DNA of 64,000 nt from Lucinisca nassula (GCA_963580285.1 OY757026.1:83612651-83676650), one strand, 5' to 3'. Counted from the stretch's first letter, positions 1 to 11,298 are shown. Translations and numbers: made by a program. The notes: generated by a model not told the origin, from the letters alone.

Positions 1-1305
1 TTTTCGAACTCGCTCTTGAGTCTCTTCACACATACATGTATCCATATGACAAATATTTAGGGATAGTTATGGGTATTTGGCGTATTTTATCTGAAAAAAA
101 TATATTGTGTGTACTCACGAGTTGATTCTAATGAGCACACACAAAATATATTAATCAAATAAAGGACTGAAAGTAATGCCGAAATTATCCTCAGTAAATT
201 CAACCCTCGATGGCAGGAACTACCACTGTCTCGAACAAGTTTTAGGTCCCAACACAAAGGAAGCAACATCCCCAAAATGACCTATACAGTGTTGACAGGG
301 GCATTAAACCTCAAATCAAACAAAACAAAACAAAAATCTCCAAAATACTAGAATTTTCCTCTCTTTCACTGACAGACGCAGGTGGGTGTTATTTATTAAG
401 TAAACATTAACTGCAGAGGCTAATGCTTTTATCAACAAGTGGGAGATAGTGTTTCTTGCCAGCTTTGTGCTAGTCGGAACTTTTGCAGAGTATACAAGTC
501 CCTACATTCACAGATGAAGACTAAAGAGACTTTTACATATTTTTTGTTTAAAGGGGCTTTCATTTAAAAATAAAAAATGTAAATGTAGGGACTTGGCCAA
601 GTCTATTCATAACATTATAGTAGTAATTAGTGCTGGCCCGAATTTCCACACTTTTTATGGGTACATGACAGCGTAGACGAAATCTGTATTACATGACCAT
701 ATCGTATGATCTGAATTATCCCGCTTTAAACGAGAAATATTAAGTTGCATACTAATTAATAGGCCAATTCGAAAGCTATCGAAATACGATATATCTTGGA
801 GGGTCACTACAGAATCACGTCGGCCAACGCAACCCATACTTTTGTACAAAAAAAAATTGATTCTTTTTAATCGTCAGTCCCCATAGAACTTCCATATTTT
901 ATACTGAATTCCGAAATAAGATAAGGATATTTGGAAACAGAGATATATTGTTCCCTGTTGTTTTAACCAATGTACTAACACATGTGTTAAGTGGTCATCA
1001 GTAATTTTGCAGTGCAGTCAACTCTATTGTAGCTACAATCAGATGTGTATCTTGTGAAATTCGAAAACATGTTTGGAAAATCTAAATTCCACTTTCCTTC
1101 CTACAACCGAAAGCATCAATTAACGCCTGCCTGGTCAACTGACCTACCTTAGAAAAATAACCCATAGGATCATTTTTCTAGAGCAAATGAATATTTTGCA
1201 AATGAGCTTTCAGTTATATTGTACCCATTACCATGGTGTTATCATAAAACCCAACTGTTATTTAATGGATAAATTAATGCAATAAAATATGAATACACGT
1301 GTTAA
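1..1305. other. Non-genic left flank
   Basis: No coding region is supported. It holds a SINE-1 3' fragment at about 259-334 and a perfect 14-bp inverted repeat, CAAGTCCCTACATT, at 495-508 against 582-595. The latter could be a small MITE remnant. Nothing else is recognised. Confidence 0.6.
259..334 (+). repeat. SINE-1 3' end fragment
   Basis: This is the 3' end of the dispersed SINE-1 family, from a GGAAGCAACATC motif through GTTGAC and TTAAACCTC to a CAAA-rich tail. It is heavily 5' truncated. Full copies are seen at 45483-45790 and 52138-52436. Confidence 0.75.
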
Positions 1306-1870
1306 ATTGAAGTAATCGCAATGAGCAAGAATCGATACAATTAATCCACAGACACAAAAGGAAAAAAACAACAACACACAAATATGAATTAATTAGACCC
1401 TCAATGGAAACATCAATAGCGGAACGCCAAAGGGACAGTCACTTTCCCACAAAATGGCCAATTGACTATCTAAAACAAAAGCTAAGCGTTTCACACACTC
1501 TAAGATAAGCCATAACAAAATAAACCGCGATAGAAGAACCGCCTTGGAACGGCCAGTGAAACGAATTCCACTGGGGTGCTTAAATCGATTTTACGCGGCC
1601 GCAGTCCTTGCCCTTACTTCCGTCGCGATTTAGAGAAATAATTTGTTCAGTCCGCATGAAGGCCTCCTAACTGATCAGTGCAACATCTCCGAGAACACAA
1701 AAATGAAACATTCACAGAGATGAAACAACAGTGAGGAATCGACAGCAAGAAACAACTGAAATGATAGAGCAAACGAAAACCAAAAGTTAGGCTACGATGG
1801 GCCCAACCAGAGACAGAGCATAAGGCACCAACAATCATTACATAAAATTAAATTCTCTCTAATTCTAAGT
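1306..1870 (-). mobile_element. Naiad tail / pseudo-LTR, diverged copy
   Basis: Read on the - strand, this matches the 3' untranslated tail of the Naiad elements described below: the GATGCTCTGTCTCTGG motif, the block around CGCGACGGAAGTAAGGGC, AAATCGATTTAAG, and the AAAGTAACTG block. It is clearly diverged from the young tails. It stands head-to-tail with a second tail at 1871-2428, the tandem arrangement known as pseudo-LTRs in Penelope-like elements. Confidence 0.8.
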
Positions 1871-2428
1871 AAAACAGAAGTGGAGCCAATGATCCACAGT
1901 GATCCACGGGATCCAAGTAACCCACAGCTCCCATCAGAGACACCAAAGGGAAAGAAACACAAACATGAAACAACAGAACCTAATAGGAACATTAATAGCG
2001 GAAAGTCAAAAGAACAGTAACTTTCCCACAAAATGGCCAATAGGCTATCCAAAATAAAATAATATATACCACACAAACACCCAAAGACAAACCATAACAA
2101 CAATAAACCGCGACAGAAGAAACGCATTGGAACGGTCAGCGGAAAAGAATTCCGCTGGGGGCTTAAATCGATTTTTTGTGACCACAATCCTCGCCATAAC
2201 TTCCGCCGCGATTATGACAAATAATTTGTTCAGTCCGCATGAAGGCTTCCTAACTCATCAGTGCAACATCTCCATGAACAAAAAAATTAGGCAACCACAG
2301 AGATGAAAAAACGCTGAGGACTCGACATCAAGAAACCACTACAATGCCGGAGCAAAACGAAAACCAACAGTTAGACTCCGATGGGCCCGACCAAAGACAG
2401 TGCATCAGGTACCAACCAACATAAGTGT
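1871..2428 (-). mobile_element. Naiad tail / pseudo-LTR, second tandem copy
   Basis: This is the second consecutive - strand Naiad tail. It is directly continuous with the RT C-terminus at 2429-2676, so it is the genuine 3' UTR of that copy, and the preceding unit (1306-1870) belongs to a head-to-tail neighbour. It contains the same CGATTTAAGCC and ATGCGGACTGAACAA landmarks. Confidence 0.82.
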
Positions 2429-2676
2429 TTAAGCTGGAACCGTAATATAATCTGATGCCTGACCCACCGGCGTGCAATTAAAGAGGGAAGCAAAGTTGTC
2501 AACCGTGATTTGGTTAACTACCATCCATTCAGTCTGTCGTGTAACATTTATGTTGTACCCAGTATTTTTATATCGAATAATGATTTTACGAAATATGGTG
2601 CTGATGTCATGGCAAGTATATTTTGTTCTGAATTTATATACTAAGTCACCAGAAAATTCGGGTTCCGCTAGACCTT
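2429..2676 (-). pseudogene. Naiad RT C-terminal fragment
   Basis: The reverse strand encodes the C-terminal end of the Naiad polyprotein: the EFSGDLVYKF-like block, the RYKK region, VVNP and the terminal PVGQASD motif before a TAA at 2429-2431. It is cut at about 2676 in the middle of the QGLSEPEF block, so only about 80 residues remain. The reading is degraded relative to the copy at 5689-6327. It is a dead 5'-truncated insertion. It is not a host gene, and + strand reading through it is noise. Confidence 0.85.
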
Positions 2677-3240
2677 ATAACACATGGTTACTGGTTCTTT
2701 ACTTAATGTTGCCTCCCATGACAACACTATGATTTCTTTTGATGTAAATCGTTATATGATACACATTATCTACTAATCGTATCATTTCTAATGAAATTTA
2801 TAAAACAAACAAGTGCAGATTATATATTCTGGCCCTTTGGGATCATTGGGTTCATTTAGAATCATTTTGAAAATAGAGTTCTACTAAAGTCGGCGCTAGA
2901 GGGCGTGGCCGGTGTTGCACATTTCAGTACAGGTCATGAACAAACTCAATAAAACCGTGTCTGCTATTTTCGTTTATTTGGTGTATTCTTTGCTTCCAAA
3001 GGATCTAACTATTCAGAACTTATTTATAATTCGGAGTTGAAGCAACCCAGTTGTTTTATTACTCACCGCCCAAAGGTGGTGGTTCTTCTGTCGTGTCTTA
3101 CTTGTTAATAAGCTTTGTGCCGTTGATTCATGTTATGTTTGTTTTTGTTTGTGCCTCCATGTCACTTACTTTTATTATATGACTTGATATGGCTGCATTC
3201 TTTGGGATTGTAATCTTTCCTGTGTGACCTTTTTTCAACT
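2677..3240. other. Non-genic; degenerate retrozyme-repeat remnant
   Basis: No gene is supported. At about 2815-3010 the sequence resembles, at both ends, the 260-bp hammerhead repeat in + orientation: a TTTGGGATCATTG block and a GTGTATTC...CTTCCAAAGGAT block. The ribozyme core itself is lost. Confidence 0.5.
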
Positions 3241-3999
3241 AGTTATAAAAATCATATTAAAAGACCACTCCTTTAAGGTCCTCTATTCATGATTTTATCA
3301 GTTTGATATACATAGAGGATCTTACATGAGTGTTCATGTATTATTGAATTTATTAAACGAGTTGAGAAAAAGGGATAAAATGCGAGGCTTTGCCGAGCAT
3401 TTTATCCCTTTTTTTTTTTTTGGTTTTGGGTTTTACGGCCCTTTCAAGATTATTTCACTCATATCGAGCCGATCGTTAATCAGAGGTGGGCGAAAACCGG
3501 AGTACCCGGAGAAAAACCACCTGACCTTCCGTTGCAGAACTTGGCGTCTCACACGTGGCCCGAGCGAGGCTCGAACCTACGGCGGTGAGAGACCTAATGA
3601 CTAAGAGTCAGCGCTCTTATCCACTAGGCCACGGAGGCCCGTTTTTATCCCTTTTCCGTAACGACTTTAATACATTCAATAATACATGAATACGAATACG
3701 AATGAAAGATTCTGTTTATCATATGACTTTTAAACGCATTTTATTCCCGTAAAGTTTAACAAAATGTCAATATTCTGCAATCAGTAAACCTGACGTCGTT
3801 AAGGACGTCGTACATGTAACGTTATGTGGCGTATCTAACTAATTTGCATATTTAATCAACTAGTGGATTATCGAATTTATTACATGGCGTTTTTACACTC
3901 TCAGACGTGACGTCAGAGAGTAAAACTAGTTATAAAATTCATATAAAAAGACCACTCCTTTAGGGTCCTCTATTCATGATTTTATCAGTTTGATATACT
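3241..3999. repeat. Dispersed repeat bounded by 70-bp direct repeats
   Basis: About 70 bp at 3241-3310 (containing GACCACTCCTTTAAGG and TTTTATCAGTTTGATATA) recur in direct orientation at 3929-3999. Between them lies a sequence with a GCGAGGCTTTGCCGAGCATT hairpin. Related copies occur at about 23418-23773 and, reversed, at about 61000-61370. A SINE is inserted at 3413-3642. The direct terminal repeats could be LTR-like or a tandem remnant; no coding capacity is seen. Confidence 0.6.
3413..3642 (-). mobile_element. SINE-2, tRNA-derived, poly(A)-tailed
   Basis: On the - strand the element starts with a tRNA-like head containing an A box (TGGCCTAGTGG) and a B box (GGTTCGAGCC). It runs through a body with CCTCTGATTAACGATCGG and ends in poly(A), seen here as poly(T) at the left. 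It is flanked by a perfect 13-bp target duplication, TTTTATCCCTTTT, at 3400-3412 and 3643-3655. That proves retroposition into the surrounding repeat. Confidence 0.88.
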
Positions 4000-4048
4000 G
4001 ATGTTTAATCGACGATGAACGGTCACAAAAATATCCCTTTATTTTCAG

Positions 4049-4231
4049 AAGCTTGCCCGCCCCCTGAAACTAGTAGATACATACGTTACATTAGTCCAAG
4101 TTTAACAGTTTACGCGCCTGGAGATGTAGTTACCTACAAGTGCAAGTTCTGTTATGAACCACGCTCCGGGGACTTTTCAAGACAGTGCAAGAGTGATGGC
4201 AGTTGGACCGGAACTACACCAGACTGCAGAG
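4049..4231 (+). CDS. Exon: sushi/CCP module of a lectin-like gene
   Basis: An internal exon of 183 bp is bounded by a pyrimidine-rich acceptor (TTTATTTTCAG before 4049) and a GGTACC donor at 4232. It encodes about 61 residues with the four-cysteine CCP (sushi) pattern: an early CPPPE, YKC, RQCKSDGSW and a final PDC, plus one extra cysteine in KFC. The exon begins and ends in phase 1, the classic symmetrical arrangement of shuffled CCP modules. The split final codon joins in frame to the acceptor at 19256, giving a continuous reading into the fucolectin-like domain. CCP modules are extracellular binding domains, common in molluscan immune and adhesion proteins. The 5' exons were not found and may lie left of the window. 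The 3' intron of about 15 kb is filled with Naiad elements. Module identity is solid; linkage to the later exons is inference from phase, strand and order. Confidence 0.82.
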
Positions 4232-4532
4232 GTACCGATTTATTTTTATAACCGCAATAGGCTACGTTTAGTCTTCGGAAAGATTCGTCTAAAAAGATAT
4301 CAGATTAAAGTTGCACATTCACACAGTCTGTATCGATACTTTGGTGCGTGTTATATGAAACTTTTCCAGCGTTCCTAAAACCGACACGCTATACAAACTA
4401 TCGTCGAGATACCCTGTTGAACTGAATTTTCTTCAAGATTCCTTTTGCAACACATGCATTGGTTTTATAAAAATAGGCATAAAGGTAATGGTGAGGAATG
4501 AATACAAATACAATTTCATGGCAACTTTCGTC

Positions 4533-5036
4533 AAAGTAGAAGTAAAACAAAGATCAGGAATTGATACAATTAACTTACTCCATCCATAAAAGACACCAAA
4601 GGGAAAGAAATACAAACATTAAGCGACCAGACCATAATGGAAACCTAAACAAAGGAAGGCCATATGGGCAGTTACTTTCCCACAAAATAGCCATATGGCC
4701 ATCCAAAATTAAAAGACACAAGTGATACACACAGTAAGTAACAAACAACAACATAAATAAATCGCCACAGAAGAGCCGCCTTGGAACGGTCAGTGGAAGA
4801 TTTCCACTGGGGGGCTTAAATCGATTTTACGTGGCCACAATCCTCGCCCTTACTTCCGTCGCGATTTAGACAAATAATTAGTTCAGTCCGCATGAAGGCC
4901 TCCTAACTCATCAGTGCAACATCTCCGTGAACACAGAAATCAAAGAACCACAGAGGTGAGACAACGGTGAGGACTCGACAGCAAGAAACCACTGAAATGC
5001 TGGAGCAAAAGAAAACCAACAGTTAGACTCCGATAA
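4533..5036 (-). mobile_element. Naiad tail, inverted
   Basis: This - strand Naiad tail starts from its terminal AAAGTAGAAGTAAAACAAAG and ends within the AGACTCCGAT block. It lies upstream of, and inverted to, the + strand Naiad fragment at 5689-6894. Inverted tail pieces beside a sense copy are typical of Penelope-like insertions. Confidence 0.85.
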
Positions 5037-5688
5037 GACTGCAAAGGGAAAGATGCCAAAACGTAAAGCTACGGCCCCGTAATTAAGGGGAATGGGTGCG
5101 CCTTCAGGGAAGGCAAATCCTTCAAAAGTAGTTTTGTATCCCGTGTCAATAACGGCCAACTCTTAAAGGAAAGAATTTGCTCATGAGGACCAACTTATTT
5201 CCTTTAAGAGTATATCCCTTTTCCCATCAGACAGTATTTACAGGAAAACGAAAATGAAGTCTCGACAGTTGTCTCCCATTGCAAATTGGCGCACAAATCT
5301 GCCAGGTGTTCCCATTCCAATAACAAAGGCAAATGGACAGTCTCTTTCCACTTATAGCTCCGGCAACTTCTTGCAAATAAACCAGTTTTCAAGCTCATTT
5401 ACGTTTGGTAATTCTAAACATGTTATATAGGGATCAACCATGTTTTTTCCATGCATTAATTTTGGGTGAAAATATTAATGCAATAAAATTGCCATGGATG
5501 TTCGTTGTTCTCGCTTAACTTATGATTCCAACATCCAATTTTGACGAAAATGCCCAAAGGCACCATATAATCTCCATGTAAACTCTTCAACTGCGATAGG
5601 CATCCAATATGGCGGTAAGTCCAGACAGCTGTTTTCAATGACGTTGTTACGCAGTAACCCTCGGTCGTCATCATCTCATCATGGACCT
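5037..5688. other. Spacer between inverted Naiad pieces
   Basis: No gene, RNA or known repeat is recognised. The sequence is apparently unique in this window. It may be captured target DNA or filler between the inverted tail and the sense fragment. Confidence 0.5.
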
Positions 5689-6327
5689 TACCCCCTAGAA
5701 CTTCAGTTAAATAAAGCAAATTCTTCTGATACTGAGGCCCCGTTTTTGGATTTACATCTATCTATTGTAGATGGATTTGTTTCGTGCAAAATTTATGATA
5801 AACGCGATGACTTTGATTTTGAGATTGTAAATTTTCCTTTTTTGGATGGTGATGTTCCTCGTGCGCTATCCTATGGCGTTTATATTTCGCAATTAATTCG
5901 ATTTGCTAGAGTGTGTAGTCATGTAACTGACTTCAACACTCGTAATATATTATTAACGGCTAAACTCCTTAATCAGGGTTATCGGTACCATAAACTACGC
6001 AAAGCCTTTTCAAAATTTTATAGACGCCATTCTGATTTAATTTCAAAATTCAATATTGGACTTAAATCTCTTCTGCAACAAGGTCTATCGGAACCCGAAT
6101 TTTATGGTGACTTAGTATATAAATTCAGAAAAATATATAACCGCAATGACTTCAGCACCCAATTTCGTAAAATCATTCTTCGATATAAAAAGATTGGGTA
6201 CAACATGGATATTATACGACAGACTGTATGCATGGTAGTTAACCCAATCACGGTTGGCAACTTTGCTTCCCTCTTTAATTGCACGCCGGTGGGTCAGGCC
6301 TCAGATTCTATGACGGCTCCAACGTAA
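5689..6327 (+). pseudogene. Naiad RT C-terminal region, 5'-truncated, open
   Basis: About 212 codons are open to a TAA at 6325-6327. They encode the Naiad/Penelope RT thumb and C-terminus: TEAPFLDLHLS, KIYDKRDDFDFEI, SYGVYISQLIRFARVCSHV, GYRYHKLRKAFSKFYRRH, GLSEPEFYGDLVYKFRKI and CTPVGQASDS. Homology to the fuller copy at 12430-13068 starts abruptly at the YPLELQL block, so the RT palm and endonuclease are missing. This is a recent, 5'-truncated copy. Being intact, it gives the reference for residues lost in other copies: a glycine codon where 12799-12801 has TGA, and a TGC cysteine at 6229-6231 where the copy at 25815 has TGA. It cannot make an active protein. The ATG at 5638 lies in flanking DNA and is fortuitous. 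Confidence 0.9.
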
Positions 6328-6894
6328 AGGCTTATTGAGAATTAGAGAGATAATGCTGGTTGGTGCCTGATGCTCTGTCTCTGGTCGGGCTCATCGGAGT
6401 CTAACTGTTGGTTTTCTTTTGCTCCAGCATTTCAGTGGTTTCTTGCTGTCGAGTCCTCACCGTTGTCTCACCTCTGTGGTTCTTTGATTTTTGTGTTCAC
6501 GGAGATGTTGCACTGATGAGTTAGGAGGCCTTCATGCGGACTGAACAAATTATTTGTCTAAATCGCGACGGAGGTAAGGGTGAGGATTGTGGCCAAGTAA
6601 AATCGATTTAAGCCCCCCAGTCGAAATCTTCCAATGACCGTTCCAAGGCGGCTCTTCTGTGGCGATTTATTTATGTTGTTGTTTGTTACTTACTGTGTGT
6701 ATCACTTGCGTCTTTTAATTTTGGATGGCCATATGGCCATTTTGTGGGAAAGTAACTGTCCTTATGGCCTTCCTTTGTTTAGGTTTCCATTATGGTCTGG
6801 TCGCTTAATGTTTGTATTTCTTTCCCTTTGGTGTCTTTTATGGGTAGAGTAAGTTAATTGTATCAATTCCTGATCTTTGTTTTACTTCTACTTT
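6328..6894 (+). mobile_element. Naiad tail (3' UTR) of the 5689 copy
   Basis: This is the full-length tail of about 565 bp from the RT stop to the terminal TTTTACTTCTACTTT. Landmarks are GATGCTCTGTCTCTGG, GCGGACTGAACAAATT, AAATCGCGACGG, AAATCGATTTAAGCC, CCGTTCCAAGGCGG and GGCCATATGGCC. The last about 265 bp recur alone elsewhere as solo units. Confidence 0.9.
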
Positions 6895-7310
6895 TTAAAA
6901 ACGCTACGTTCAGGGCGATAACGTTACCTCGTTCAACTCAATGTAACATAAACAAAAAAGGCATGTCTTTTCATATCAAAAGTTCAAAATCATGTTCAAC
7001 AGCACGTGAAGTTCATGGTTTGAACATGGATTTTGTTGTTTGGGCACGGCTCTTGGTTCATTCAACAATGGCTTCAAACAGCCATGCGCATATGTTTCTA
7101 TTCAAGAATATTTATTTAAAAACTCAGCCCAATAATGTCACAAGCTACTGAAACGTAACAAAATAACCAGTATCTTGAAAGACATATATATAGGGATAGA
7201 TCCAGTGCAGCCGACCGAGCGACAGTACACAAAACATTAGATTATAGATCGCCAATGCCTGAAACTCGTGTTGACAGTGAAACAAATCCCGCTACACACA
7301 CTGGTTTTCA
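6895..7310. other. Intronic sequence, nothing recognised
   Basis: No coding region or repeat is supported. It lies between two Naiad blocks, within the presumed intron of the sushi/fucolectin gene. Confidence 0.5.
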
Positions 7311-8122
7311 GCAGATAAGGCTGCTTATAATGTGGTCGTTGTTTGACGGCTTCACTATGTTAACACTCTTGAGCGAGAACTTGGCGGCACTAAGGCATAT
7401 GAATTGCAGCCTTTGGCTGTAGCGGGTGCTTTAGATGATGACCACATTTTTCATTCAGCCACCAAGTTTGCTGTTTAGGTTACAGAATGCTAAGACAAGC
7501 TGCCTACGTTATATTGGTTACCTTAACTTCATAAAAGACCATAAAAAGCACGGTTTATTGCAAATGCAAGCTCTTGATCCACCACTGAACTCTTCCAATT
7601 ATTAACTTCATCATTACTGCAATCATAAAACATTGATTTAATATTGCGACAAAGTCTTTGAAAGATCAAGGAGAAAACGCTTTTGGTCTATAAAAATATA
7701 CGAAGTTTTAAATAAATCAAATCCAGACGTTTTCGTGCTTCAAGGCTGTTACCTTATGATTTTTCCACCCTTTACACTACATTTCCTCATAATCTTATAA
7801 AAAACTTAGTGCTTTAATTGAAAGGGCATTTCATTTGGAAGACTCAATCTATTGTGCATGTAATGTAAGAAATGCTTTTTTCACTTCTGAAGGGCATAAA
7901 AATATACTTTATTGTTGTGACAGAAAGTATGTGAAGCTCTCACCTTTCTGCTTGACAATATGTACATAAGATTTGATAACAAGTTATTTAGACAAGTTGT
8001 TGGTATCCCGATGGGTACAAATTGCGCGCCCCTTGTGGCGAATTTGTTCTCGTTCTGTTATGAAAAGGACTTCATGATGTTCCTTTCCGTTAAAAACCAA
8101 CCTGAAATCACTGAAGCCTTTA
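7311..8122 (+). pseudogene. Older Naiad RT copy, left half
   Basis: This degraded RT spans from the ADKAA block through the palm (KLFRQVVGIPMGTNCAPLVANLF is the best preserved part, 7983-8050) to EITEAF at 8122, with stops and frameshifts. It has an in-frame TGA at 7344-7346 at exactly the position of TGA in two other copies. At 8122 it is interrupted by a MITE. The sequence resumes without loss at 13671: GAAGCCTTTA continues as GCTCGACTAC, which aligns with the uninterrupted copy at 12345-12365. The two halves are one insertion. Confidence 0.88.
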
Positions 8123-8367
8123 CATTACGAAAACACGCCTATATAATTTTGACCCCCTTGAACCCCACTTTTATGTAGTAAATTTGGGGCTTACAAGGGT
8201 AAACGTTATTTTTCTTATTTCTGCTCTAAAATATAGATAGTTGGTACTCGTTAAAACCGCCTCGATGAGGCGGTTCTAACGAGTTCCCATAATCCATATT
8301 TTGAGCAGAAATAAAAACAATGTTACAATTTTTTATCTTAAAATTTTCATATTTTCGCCATAAGGGT
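8123..8367 (+). mobile_element. MITE-A (hairpin), left part
   Basis: It begins with terminal repeat CATTACGAAAACACGCCTAT and contains the family's central palindrome (ACCGCCTCGATGAGGCGGTT). It runs to TTCGCCATAAGGGT, where a Naiad block interrupts it. The missing right end (GTATTTGTATAGG...GTAATG) is at 13636-13670. Confidence 0.85.
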
Positions 8368-8914
8368 AAAGTAGAAGTAAAACAAAGATCAGGAATTGAT
8401 ACAATTAACTTACTCCACCCATAAAAGACACCAAAGGGAAAGAAATACAAACATTAAGCGACCAGACTATAATGGAAACCTAAACAAAGAAAGGCCATAA
8501 GGACAGTTACTTTCCCACAAAATGGCCATATAGCCATCCAAAACCAAAAGACACAAGTGATACACACGGTAAGTAACAAACAACAACATAAATAAATCGC
8601 CACAGAAGAGCCGCCCTGGAACGGTCAGTGGAAGATTTCAACTGGGGGGCTTAAATCGATTTTACGTGGCCACAATCCTCGCCCTTACTTCCGTCGCGAT
8701 TTAGACAAATAATTTGTTCAGTCCGCATGAAAGCCTCCTAACTCATCAGTGCAACATCTCCGTGAACACAAAAATCAAAGTACCACAGAGGTGAGACAAC
8801 GGTGAGGACTCGACAGCAAGAAACCACTGAAATGCTGGAGCAAAAGAAAACCAACAGTTAGACTCCGATGAGCCCGACCAGAGACAGAGCATCAGGCACC
8901 AACCGACATTATCT
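8368..8914 (-). mobile_element. Naiad tail, inverted, start of inner insertion
   Basis: A nearly complete - strand tail starts at its terminal AAAGTAGAAGTAAAAC immediately after the MITE-A break. It ends at CCAACCGACATTATC, where a + strand tail starts back-to-back. It is the inverted 5' piece of the inner Naiad insertion. Confidence 0.87.
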
Positions 8915-9218
8915 AAAATCGATTTAAGCCCCCCCCCCCCCCAGTGGAAATCTTCCACTGACCGTTCCAAGGCGGCTCTTCTGTGGCGATTTATTGATGT
9001 TGTTGTTTGTTACTTACTGTGTGTATCACTTGTGTCTTTTAATTTTGGATGGCCATATGGCCATTTTGTGGGAAAGTAACTGTCCATATGGCCTTCCTTT
9101 GTTTAGGTTTCCATTATGGTCTGGTCGCTTAATGTTTGTATTTCTTTCCCTTTGGTGTCTTTTATGGATGGAGTAAGTTAATTGTATCAATTCCTGATCT
9201 TTGTTTTACTTCTACTTT
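8915..9218 (+). mobile_element. Naiad 5' pseudo-LTR
   Basis: A partial + strand tail runs from AAATCGATTTAAGCC, with an expanded run of C at about 8930-8942, to the terminal TTTTACTTCTACTTT. It lies directly upstream of the fullest Naiad copy and repeats that copy's own 3' tail (13069-13635). It is therefore the left pseudo-LTR. Confidence 0.85.
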
Positions 9219-9575
9219 GCATATCAGGGCTGTTTTGTTTGTGCCGTGTGGCGGCTGTAAAAGGTCTCCCCGTACATGCATTTAATGCTCTTATTTTTCC
9301 AATCCTCAGGGATTGCTTATGCAATTGCTTTTCACTGTTCCATCAATTGACATCCTTTAGATACCTGTTGAAGGTCATTATTAAACCGATGTTCGTTCCT
9401 CGTTGTATAACAACTGCTTGTTTGACATCCCTGTACTTTAAGTAAACTAGGATGTTTTGTGGGCTTTTGTTGTACCTTCCTCTATTCGAAGGAATCTTCT
9501 TCAGTAATTTTATTAATTTAATAACCGGTATGAACATCGCTTTAGTTTTGACGGTATCACAACCTTATTATCCAA
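9219..9575 (+). promoter_or_regulatory. Naiad 5' leader
   Basis: About 360 bp lie between the left pseudo-LTR and the first recognisable coding sequence of the element. No hammerhead and no clear promoter motif were found. Part may be degraded N-terminal coding sequence, since short open stretches flank 9530-9600 in more than one frame. Confidence 0.4.
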
Positions 9576-9971
9576 ATGATTATTACAAATACATTTAAAA
9601 TATCAATATCACTCCTTAGGTTACACTCTGCTTCTTCTGTACGGATTCCCCATTCTATTAAGAACTTTAATACTATGTTGCCTTCGGTATTGGTTAGACC
9701 CTTTAATTTGTCTTCTGTAACTTCAGTTAATCTCAAAGGAGCAGGCAATACCAATGTTTTTGGGAGTAGTCTTCGTATAAGACTATCTCCTCTCAAATCA
9801 CCCATCCTTCGAAAATATACTAATCCGTGGAAAAGAAGTGGAATGTATCCTAGTATTTCTAAGTGCAATGCCAAGAGGTGCAGATGTTGTTCGCATTTAA
9901 GCACTGCGTCTACCGTTACTTCATCTGTAAACGGTAGACGCTTCTCTGTAGTTAACATGTCTGATTTGACA

Positions 9972-10040
9972 TGACAGTCTACAGATTTAATTTATCTAAT
10001 TACGTGACGTGCTGCAAACTGTAATATGCAGTACGTCGGT
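9972..10040 (+). other. GIY-YIG core with two in-frame TGA codons
   Basis: In one reading frame, TGA at 9972-9974 and TGA at 10005-10007 bracket the LIYLIT strand and precede the YVG strand (10032-10040). The flanking protein continues in the same frame on both sides. In the GIY-YIG domain of Penelope-like elements these positions are normally cysteines. The pattern fits cysteine-to-selenocysteine replacement rather than random nonsense mutation. Confidence 0.75.
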
Positions 10041-11298
10041 CAAACTAACCGCATGCTTAAAACTAGATTGAACGAGCATTATCGTAGAATGAGTAAGCCT
10101 AAGAAAACTGACACTTTCTTGTACCGTCACTTTCGACGTACAGGTCATTCTGTAAATAACATTATTATACAACCAGTGAAAAAACTTTATTACGATGCAA
10201 ATTCTACATCTAGATTCAAAAAAAATCAAAAGACATGAAGCTGAACTGAAATGGATTAAATTTTTACAGACCCCTTTTCCATTGGGATTTAATGACAACA
10301 TTTATCATGAGGGTAATATTTCCAGAATGCCGGACTTTGATATTTTCTCACTCCTGGAATGTCGAAAACGCAGAACTAGATCTCACGGCACCAGGAAAAA
10401 TGGTAACTTTAAACATAAATCACGTGCGTTTAAACGAAACAATACTAGACTGAAGTGACTGTCAATTATATTATTAAATCATGGACGCCACTCTATGCTT
10501 TCATTTTTAAGTTCATTACCCGTTTCTGTTTTACGTCTTCTGGACACCGAGGCGAATAAATTCTACGATAGTTCTCATCAGTTATATGATGCGGCTCTCT
10601 TAACTAGAGGCTATACTCAGCATACTCTCCGTCCTTACATTGATTCTGAAATTAATCATAAACGTCATTTCTTCAAAATATCCTTCATTAATAAGGGTAT
10701 GGATTTTATAGATTTGCCCAGTATCTTCCGTGAGAGATCGGTGCTTTCTTCCATTCCTGCTTATTTTCAAAATACTGAAACACCTATAATTTGCTATAAA
10801 TATAACAAACCTGTTAGATCTATCATTTTTAATTTCAATAAACTTGTTTCAGATCTTGATATTGATACTAATACTCCTGATTCATGTGATTGTAAAAACT
10901 CAAAGTATTGCTATCCTGCTGCTGGTCATGTAATTACTGGCAATTTGAAAATTATTCCCGATTCTAGGATAAGGAATATAATTTCTAAAGGACCGAAATA
11001 TCGGTTTCCTTCTAAAATTGATTTCAGTAAATATAGAGATGAAATCGCTGCTTCCTTGAATGAATTCGGTAATCGATGGTGTAAGCGAGAGTATGTTGAG
11101 TATAAAGCCCTAAAGGACTGGAAACTTAGCATTTTAAGACTAGTGAATAAACGCATTTCTTTCTATTCTCAAAATACTAACTTATTACCTCCTAAGCCCA
11201 AGACGTCTTTACGTCATCTTAAACTAGGTATTCAAGAATTTCATAAGAAGTTTGTTTTGGCCCCTGCAGACAAGGCCGCTAACAACGTCGTCGTTGTG

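Noticed and set aside
6510..6555. CTGATGAG in the Naiad tail as a hammerhead core
   Set aside because: No CGAAAC partner and no stem I complement follow. Naiads are also known to lack canonical hammerheads.
6634..6852. Repeated 60-78-codon hydrophobic frame (LLFVTYCVYHL type), also at 8994, 11661 and reversed at 27832
   Set aside because: It recurs wherever the Naiad tail is present and is broken in many copies; there is no start context or family match. Treated as a by-product of the non-coding tail.
6328..6894. A SECIS element in the Naiad tail
   Set aside because: I looked for ATGA / AA / GA in a plausible kink-turn stem and found no convincing fold by eye. Left to a SECIS search rather than annotated.
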